The notes under the pieces are model-generated. The model did no database searches, was not told the origin of the DNA, and worked only from the letters and a program-made list of their open reading frames with translations. Positions 57,507 through 64,000 of a stretch of DNA of 64,000 bases are shown here, piece by piece (position 1 is the stretch's first letter; the number at the start of each line of letters is the position of its first letter). Source of the DNA: an uncultured Brevinema sp. (GTDB lineage: Bacteria; Spirochaetota; Brevinematia; Brevinematales; Brevinemataceae); contig CAMQVI010000001.1 of NCBI GenBank assembly GCA_947038195.1, forward strand, positions 62,001-126,000. Direction: 5' to 3'. Position numbers and translations under genes: made by a program.

Positions 57507-59991
57507 TTTATTTCAAGATAGCCTTTTCCCTACAGAACCTGAACCAGAACAAAAAGAGCAAAATATCCCTAAGCAATCTTTTCAAGATTTATTAAATTCT
57601 ATTGATTTAGTCGAGGAAGAGGAAGAAGGTGAGTCTCCTTTTGATGATGATCAAATATACACTCCTTATGATGCTGCTTATAATACTTCCGAGCAGAAAC
57701 ATCAATTAGACCCTAACTTTCTTGATGGTATGAATCCTGAACAAAAAGAAGCTGTATTATACGATGAAGGATCTCTTCTAGTCCTTGCAGGCGCGGGGTC
57801 GGGTAAGACAAGAGTTATTACTCATCGATTTGCTCATTTAGTACAAAAATATGATCTTTCAATTTATAATATTCTCTGTGTAACTTTTACGAATAAAGCA
57901 GCAGGAGAGATGAAAGAAAGAATAGGGCATCTCTTAGGGGTGTCTACTAGGCATGCTTGGGTAAGGACTTTTCACTCTATGTGTGCGATGCTCTTGAGAG
58001 AACATGCTCCAAAAATTGGGTTTTCTAAAGATTTTACCATATATGATACGGGAAACACTAAAAATACGGTAAAAAAAATCATGGAGCGATTGAAAATTGA
58101 TCCCAAAGAATACGTAGATAAAGCTATAGTACGTGTTATTTCTTCTGCTAAAGAAGAGTTGATTTCTCCAGAAGAATTAGAAAAGTCAGCTCGTAGTGAT
58201 TTTGATCAAGTGTGTGCTGAAGTTTATAAAGAATATCAACTTACTCTAAAACAAAATCAAGCCATGGATTTCGGTGATTTGATTACTAATACTATCTATC
58301 TTTTAGAGAAATGCCCTGATGTTAGGGAACGTTATCAAAGACAATGGCATTTTATTATGGCGGATGAGTTTCAAGATACAAATAAACCCCAATACCATCT
58401 TCTTAGCCTTCTTAGCAGGGATAAATCAAATGTTTGTGTTGTAGGGGACGATGACCAGTCTATCTATGCTTGGCGTGGGGCTAAAGTGGCTAATATTAAA
58501 CAATTCCATGAAGAATTCAAAGCTCATATTATTCGTTTAGAACGTAATTATCGTTCTTATGGTAATATTTTATTAGCAGCAAACTCTGTGGTAAAATCCA
58601 TTAAAGGACGTATGCCTAAAACGCTCAAAGCAGAAAGAGAAGAGGGTGAAAAAATCATTTTTAACTGTCTTAGTGATGATAGAGTACAAGCTGCCTATCT
58701 TTATGAAGAAATTAGAAAACAAATAGATCAAGGTCTAAAATATAAAGATTTTGCTATTCTCTATAGGACTAATGCCCAATCTCGGGTCTTGGAAGAAGTT
58801 TTAACGAGACATAATATTCCTCATCGTATTTACGGAGGACAACGGTTTTTTGATAGATCTGAGATTAAAGATATTTTGTCTTATCTTCGTATTATCGTTA
58901 ACCCTTATGATGTAGAGGCCTTTGATAGAATTGTTAATGTGCCTAAGCGTAAAATAGGGGATGTGGGTAAAAAACGTATTCAAGAATATGTAGAAAACAA
59001 TCAAATATCTTATCCTGTAGCCTGTCTTCAAGCTGAGCACATGGAAGGGATTAATAAACAAGCTCTTCTAAATCTCAATAATTTAGGAAAAATCTTACAA
59101 GAGTTAAAGGATGCTATTACTAGTGAAACACCTACTCAAATTATAAAAATATTAGTAGAATCTATACGGTATTTTGAGGATTATCTTGTTCCAGAACATG
59201 GTACCCATGAGGCTGAGGAAAGATTTGAAAATATACAAGAATTAGTCAATGCGGTGAGAGTCTTTGAAGAAGCTAATCCTGGGGCTAGTATAGCAGATTT
59301 CTTAAGAGAGGCAAGCTTACTATCCTCTCTTAATGATGAAGATATAGATGAAGATAATATGGTGTCTCTAATGACCATACACAGTTCTAAAGGATTAGAA
59401 TTTCCTATTGTCTTTGTGGTGGGGCTGGCTGAAGGGGTTTTACCTTTGTCTAGTTCTACGACAGAAGAAGAATTGAGCGAAGAAAAAAGACTTCTTTATG
59501 TGGCTATTACAAGGGCTATGAATAAATTATATCTTACCTATGAGGAGAGATCTTTACGTTATGGAGAATTTGTCTTTAATGAAAAATCTAGTTTTTTAGA
59601 CGCTATTCCTGAAGAGATTCTTGCTCCTGTAATAAAAAAATCTTATGATACCTACGAATCTAAAAAAGATAATTATAGAGAACGAAACACCTATACTAAA
59701 AGTAGGCAAGGTAGTTATTCCACAAAGCAAACAACAGCTTATAAACCTAGATCTAAAGGAAAAGATACTGTTCAAGAAATCTTAGGGATAGAAAAAGAAA
59801 GTGTGAAAACAGAATCTATAAACTCTATGTCTGAGTTAGAAGTAGGGCAAAAGATCCTACATAGTGTATTTGGGATAGGGGCTGTAGAATATAGCTCTGA
59901 TGCTATGGTGAAAATCAATTTTGATCGTTTTGGTACTCAGGTATTAATGGGTAACACTATCTTAAATTTAAAAAAAGTAATGGAGCAATAA
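57499..59991 (+). CDS. UvrD/PcrA-type ATP-dependent DNA helicase
   Basis: LDGMNPEQKEAVLYDEGSLLVLAGAGSGKTRVITHR, VGDDDQSIYAWRGA, MTIHSSKGLEFPIVFVVGL; 8-nt overlap with upstream gene. Confidence 0.95.
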   Translation: MGDLFQDSLFPTEPEPEQKEQNIPKQSFQDLLNSIDLVEEEEEGESPFDDDQIYTPYDAAYNTSEQKHQLDPNFLDGMNPEQKEAVLYDEGSLLVLAGAGSGKTRVITHRFAHLVQKYDLSIYNILCVTFTNKAAGEMKERIGHLLGVSTRHAWVRTFHSMCAMLLREHAPKIGFSKDFTIYDTGNTKNTVKKIMERLKIDPKEYVDKAIVRVISSAKEELISPEELEKSARSDFDQVCAEVYKEYQLTLKQNQAMDFGDLITNTIYLLEKCPDVRERYQRQWHFIMADEFQDTNKPQYHLLSLLSRDKSNVCVVGDDDQSIYAWRGAKVANIKQFHEEFKAHIIRLERNYRSYGNILLAANSVVKSIKGRMPKTLKAEREEGEKIIFNCLSDDRVQAAYLYEEIRKQIDQGLKYKDFAILYRTNAQSRVLEEVLTRHNIPHRIYGGQRFFDRSEIKDILSYLRIIVNPYDVEAFDRIVNVPKRKIGDVGKKRIQEYVENNQISYPVACLQAEHMEGINKQALLNLNNLGKILQELKDAITSETPTQIIKILVESIRYFEDYLVPEHGTHEAEERFENIQELVNAVRVFEEANPGASIADFLREASLLSSLNDEDIDEDNMVSLMTIHSSKGLEFPIVFVVGLAEGVLPLSSSTTEEELSEEKRLLYVAITRAMNKLYLTYEERSLRYGEFVFNEKSSFLDAIPEEILAPVIKKSYDTYESKKDNYRERNTYTKSRQGSYSTKQTTAYKPRSKGKDTVQEILGIEKESVKTESINSMSELEVGQKILHSVFGIGAVEYSSDAMVKINFDRFGTQVLMGNTILNLKKVMEQ

Positions 59992-59992
59992 T

Positions 59993-61261
59993 ATGGGTAC
60001 GAAAAAAATGCTATTAGGGTCTGCTTTCTATTCTATAGGGAGTATGACAGGAGCTGGGCTGAATATGATATATCAATTTGCCCTTATGCTTTTTTTAACT
60101 ATTGATGACTATGGAATTATACAGCCATTGCTTCAATTAGTAGGATTGCTACTACTACCAATTACAGCTTATCAATTCGCCTTAACGAAACACTATGCAA
60201 GCTTGACCCCAGATGAGATTCAAAATGAAACCCTAGATACCTCAAGAAAATCAACACTTGTCACTCTTGTAACAACTGTTATTTGGATAGCTTTAATTCC
60301 TTTTTTTAAAAATGTTTTTCATGTTGATGACACGGTGATTTTTATTTTATTATTAATATCTATTCTTATGCATATAATACAGGTGCCATATGTTAGTCGT
60401 TTACAAGCAGAGAATAGGTTTTTTACAGCTGGTTGCGCTCAAATAGCTCAGGGTGTGGCTCGTATGTCTTTGGGGTTACTGTGTGTTTGGAAGATGCCTT
60501 CTGTTTGGGGAGCGATGATAGGGGTATTGATAAGTAATCTTGCTTTTATCTCAGGAAATATTTTTGAATATAGAGAGAAAATGTTCCAAAAACTTCCTGT
60601 AAACTATAAGCCTAAGCCTTTTTCTCTAAAGCTATTATTTGTATCTTTGGGCTCCGTGGGCTTATTTTCTTTACTTATTTACTCTGATACAGTTTTAGTG
60701 AGAGCGATACTTCCAATGGACTCAGCATTATTTGCAAGCTCTAATCTTCTAGGAAAAGGAATGATTTTTTTAACAACAGGGATTTCTTTTGTGGTATTAC
60801 CTTTAATGGCAAATAAACTACATGATTCTAAAAAAGCTTTATGGGTGGGTTTTGCCTGTCTTTTAGCTTTGGTTATCTTCTATAACCTATTCTTTTTTAT
60901 TACAGCTCCTATCTTAGCTACAGTACTGTTCAAAGATGAACTTACGATATTTGAGCAATTCAAAGTGTTTATGCCTTATTATAATTTGATGTTTGTACCC
61001 TATCCTTTAATATACTATTTTCTTAACTACTACCTTGTAAAAGAAAATCCTTTTTATCCCTTTCTATTAGCTATAGGTACGGGATTTTTGTATGGAGGGG
61101 TTTTCTATTTTCATGATACAATTTATACAATAACTAATGTTATAGGGGTAGTAGGATATAGTCTACTGGTAATAGTGATAATCCACTCTCTTATCTCTAA
61201 AGATGAAGGAGCAATACACGAAGAAAGGGTAGACGAAAGTGCTATAGAAAATCTAGTTTAG
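59993..61261 (+). CDS. Polysaccharide flippase-like membrane protein (Wzx/MATE-like)
   Basis: Polytopic, MLLGSAFYSIGSMTGAGLNMIYQFALMLFLTIDDYGIIQPL. Confidence 0.65.
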   Translation: MGTKKMLLGSAFYSIGSMTGAGLNMIYQFALMLFLTIDDYGIIQPLLQLVGLLLLPITAYQFALTKHYASLTPDEIQNETLDTSRKSTLVTLVTTVIWIALIPFFKNVFHVDDTVIFILLLISILMHIIQVPYVSRLQAENRFFTAGCAQIAQGVARMSLGLLCVWKMPSVWGAMIGVLISNLAFISGNIFEYREKMFQKLPVNYKPKPFSLKLLFVSLGSVGLFSLLIYSDTVLVRAILPMDSALFASSNLLGKGMIFLTTGISFVVLPLMANKLHDSKKALWVGFACLLALVIFYNLFFFITAPILATVLFKDELTIFEQFKVFMPYYNLMFVPYPLIYYFLNYYLVKENPFYPFLLAIGTGFLYGGVFYFHDTIYTITNVIGVVGYSLLVIVIIHSLISKDEGAIHEERVDESAIENLV

Positions 61262-61546
61262 TATTTTAGCAGGAGAGTGAGTGACTTGTGCTTCTGCTAA
61301 AACTTCTTGAGCAAATTCTTTAGAATATTCTTCTGTTAGTACTTGGGTGAAAAAATCAATAAGATAGCTTAAATCCGAAGATAAAAAAAAGACACTAAAA
61401 TCTTCTACTAAAGATTGGTAAACTTTAATACCATGAATATCTTTGAAGTGAAGTTGTAGTGTGGGTGATTTTATTTGATGAGTGATAAAAACATCTGCGA
61501 TGACTAAGGCATAGAATCTATCCCAAAGAGATTTTCTGAATAACAT
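61253..61546 (-). CDS. Hypothetical protein (start MLFRKSLWDRF)
   Basis: The upstream track start at 61603 reads through an inverted repeat; AAGGAG lies 7 nt before ATG at 61546. Confidence 0.55.
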   Translation of the reverse strand: MLFRKSLWDRFYALVIADVFITHQIKSPTLQLHFKDIHGIKVYQSLVEDFSVFFLSSDLSYLIDFFTQVLTEEYSKEFAQEVLAEAQVTHSPAKILN

Positions 61547-61557
61547 TTGATTGCTCC

Positions 61558-61590
61558 TTATAATGACTATATTTAATATAGTCATTATAA
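61558..61590 (-). promoter_or_regulatory. 33-nt inverted repeat abutting the SD of the 61546 gene
   Basis: TTATAATGACTATAT-TTA-ATATAGTCATTATAA; perfect 15-bp arms. Confidence 0.65.
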
Positions 61591-61635
61591 AAAAGGATGG
61601 CAAACTTATTTTAAAATATTTATTCTAATATTTTA

Positions 61636-62502
61636 TTAAAATCCTAATTTTTTCAAAGCACTTTCTGTGGCATTATAGCCATCTTGAACTAGATCGTCTT
61701 TAATATCGGCTATATTAGTAATACTAGGGTCGTAAGAGCCATGAAATTCGATATCTATATCGGGAGTGTATTCTTGATATTCTAAGATAGACATATGAGA
61801 TTGCATAAGGTAGAAAGATCGTAAAACAAGATCAGATACAGGGAGAATCTTATAAAAGATATTATCAGAAAAATGTTTCATGATTTCTTGAGCATGAGTA
61901 CTGGATATATTATTATAAGAAATAAGGTTAGAGGCAAGAGTAGGGCCTTTGAAGTAAGATTTTAATAGTTTTAGAGGAACAGAACCTAAAACTCCACCGT
62001 CTACTAAAACTTCTGTTTCTGTTTGTTCAGGCACAAAAACTCCAGGTATGGTACAACTGGCTTTTATAGCTCTTCCTATATCACCTTTATCAAAAATAAC
62101 TTCTTTAAAATGCATAAGATCTGCTGCTCTACAAACGAAAGGAATTTTTAATTTTTCTATAGGCTTGTTACCTGCTAGTTTATTGATTTCGATGACTAAT
62201 TTATCACTACGTAAAAATCCCTTTTTATCTAATAAAGTAGGAGACAAAGTAGCTAATAAGGTAGAAACATCAGCGTATTTAGACATAAAATCTAAAACTT
62301 CTTTGGCTGAATAGCCCATAGCGTATAAGCCACCAACTAGAGAGCCTATACTAATACCAGCGATGTGTTTGATAGGGATTTTATAATCTTCAAGAGCCTG
62401 TAGTACTCCTATATGAAAAAAACCTCTAGAAGCACCTCCCCCTAAAGCGATACCTAATCCTTGATTTTTGATTCTATTTTTTATCAATATTTCTTTAATC
62501 AT
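61636..62502 (-). CDS. Patatin-like phospholipase (RssA/NTE family)
   Basis: GLGIALGGGASRGFFHIGVLQALE, GISIGSLVGGLYAMG, DGGVLGSVP. Confidence 0.93.
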   Translation of the reverse strand: MIKEILIKNRIKNQGLGIALGGGASRGFFHIGVLQALEDYKIPIKHIAGISIGSLVGGLYAMGYSAKEVLDFMSKYADVSTLLATLSPTLLDKKGFLRSDKLVIEINKLAGNKPIEKLKIPFVCRAADLMHFKEVIFDKGDIGRAIKASCTIPGVFVPEQTETEVLVDGGVLGSVPLKLLKSYFKGPTLASNLISYNNISSTHAQEIMKHFSDNIFYKILPVSDLVLRSFYLMQSHMSILEYQEYTPDIDIEFHGSYDPSITNIADIKDDLVQDGYNATESALKKLGF

Positions 62503-62540
62503 TATCTATCCTTATCTATTTTTCAGTATCAATCAAAGTG

Positions 62541-64000
62541 CTAGAGACCACTAGAAAGATCGAAAGAAAGATCAAGGTCTTCAGAAAGAGAATCATCTAT
62601 TATGTAAGGGTCATTACTAATCACAGGAGCCTCTACTAATTGCTCAGCGAGATTAACGGATTCTCCAACGACAGTATACTCTGTTTTTTGAGAAAGCTGG
62701 GCTTGAATTAATGCTATTGCATTGGGGTTTCCATAAGTTTGTGGTGTAGTTCCAGCTAAGAATAACTCAGAATAACCCATAGGATCATCTACTGTAGTTA
62801 ACAAACCTGTATAAGGTGAAACGTAAGCCGTATGCAAACCAGATTTATTAATGGTGTAGGGCAATGCTCCAGGAGGGTCTATTTTCCCAACTTGATTCAT
62901 ATATTTAAACCATGCTGGCGCTGCTACTAAGGCACTAGAACGACCTCGTCCTAATGATTTAGCAGAAGAGTCTAAGCCTATCCAAATAATAGAGGTTGTT
63001 TTATCTGTAAATCCAGCGAACCAAGCATCTGTCCAATTGGCAGATGTTCCCGATTTGCCACCTGTTTTAGCTCTATATTGGTACCCAGCTCTATTAGCAG
63101 CACCAGCACCTGTACCACGCACTACGACGTCGTTAAGAAGGCTTTGCATTAGTTTAGCTGTAGACTCTTCTATAATTTGTTTTTGAGGGAGGGCAGCGTG
63201 GGAGGTTTGGAAGTCATCTAGTAATTTTCCATTTCTATCATATACTTTTAAGATACTAATAGGGGTAACACCTTTTCCACCATTGGCAAATACACTGTAA
63301 GCTTGTGCCATTGCTAGGGGGCTAGCCGTCCCCGTTCCTAGGGCTGTAGCCATTTCGTTAGGGATACGTTTTTCTAAGCGAGGACTAGTTCCTTTTTCTC
63401 CTAGGAATAATCCTATACGTTCTATAATACGGCTATAGCCCATTTGTTTTAGCATACGTTCCCAAATCAAAATAGTCACAATATTAACACTAAGACGTAG
63501 CGCTTTACGGACTGTTATAGCTCCTTGATACGTACCACTATAGTTACGTGGTGTCCATGCTCCTCCATTAGGGAGACGATAAGAAATGATCTCATCTACA
63601 AAAATTTCGGAAGGAGTGATGATTTTATTATCTAAAGCAATAGCAAAGAGAACAGCTTTAAAGATAGAACCCATTTGGCGTTGCGCCTGAGTAGCTCTAT
63701 TGAACTGATTGGCGACGTTAAAGGTACGTCCACCCACCATAGACTGTATATATCCATTTTTAGGGTTAATGGATATTAAAGCTCCTTCTACGGAGTCTGT
63801 TTTTCTGTCCACAAGATTTTCTACCTTGTATAATTCATCTATTTCTTTACTTACGGGATCCATCCCAAGAGTAGATGCTACTAAAGATAATAAATCTTGA
63901 TCAGCAACGACAATTTCTTTAACCAATTTTTTTACACGGGTATCGGAAAAGGTGAAACTTTCCATCCCAAAACCTAATCCTACAAGGTCTAAAATATCGA
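62541..64000 (-). CDS. Class A penicillin-binding protein (PBP1A), transpeptidase part; 5' end beyond right edge
   Basis: GALISINPKNGYIQSMVGG, RATQAQRQMGSIFKAVLF (SxxK), RAKTGGKSGTSANWTDAWFAGFT; frame is open to 64000 (DILDLVGLGFGMESF). Confidence 0.92.
   Translation of the reverse strand, partial: DILDLVGLGFGMESFTFSDTRVKKLVKEIVVADQDLLSLVASTLGMDPVSKEIDELYKVENLVDRKTDSVEGALISINPKNGYIQSMVGGRTFNVANQFNRATQAQRQMGSIFKAVLFAIALDNKIITPSEIFVDEIISYRLPNGGAWTPRNYSGTYQGAITVRKALRLSVNIVTILIWERMLKQMGYSRIIERIGLFLGEKGTSPRLEKRIPNEMATALGTGTASPLAMAQAYSVFANGGKGVTPISILKVYDRNGKLLDDFQTSHAALPQKQIIEESTAKLMQSLLNDVVVRGTGAGAANRAGYQYRAKTGGKSGTSANWTDAWFAGFTDKTTSIIWIGLDSSAKSLGRGRSSALVAAPAWFKYMNQVGKIDPPGALPYTINKSGLHTAYVSPYTGLLTTVDDPMGYSELFLAGTTPQTYGNPNAIALIQAQLSQKTEYTVVGESVNLAEQLVEAPVISNDPYIIDDSLSEDLDLSFDLSSGL

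Noticed and set aside
61253-61261. 9-bp tail-to-tail overlap of two genes
   Set aside because: Small convergent overlaps are common in dense bacterial genomes; no further signal.

Overview
This 64 kb window is AT-rich and gene-dense. It looks like chromosomal sequence from an anaerobic, fermentative bacterium with an LPS-type envelope; a spirochaete or fusobacterium is possible but not established. I see no CRISPR array, transposase, phage module or rRNA. Main modules: (1) a minus-strand lysine-fermentation operon (NhaC-family transporter, kal, kce, kdd, kamA, two P-loop proteins including a MutS-like ATPase, and a kamD that runs off the left edge); (2) focA/pflA/pflB; (3) an N-acetyl-amino-sugar (aga-like) PTS operon with a divergent DeoR-type regulator and two EIIA genes elsewhere; (4) amino-acid uptake systems; (5) ato CoA-transferase and AtoE transporter; (6) an AdiA-like arginine decarboxylase with an APC antiporter; (7) type III glutamine synthetase; (8) a Na+-pumping oxaloacetate decarboxylase operon; (9) LptC/LptA-like genes; (10) secreted ankyrin proteins, trigger factor, a UvrD/PcrA helicase, a patatin-like protein and a PBP1A fragment. 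Two tRNA genes (Leu-CAA and Glu-TTC) are present. The best candidates for undescribed biology are non-coding: a free-standing ~137-nt structured RNA gene at 39.2 kb, a structured ~430-nt leader on the lysine operon, a leader-peptide/attenuator-like region at 24.1 kb, an unusual T/G-rich intergenic tract at 34 kb, and a probable AUU-initiated lipoprotein gene at 52.7 kb. All functional calls come from reading the sequence; no database search was run.
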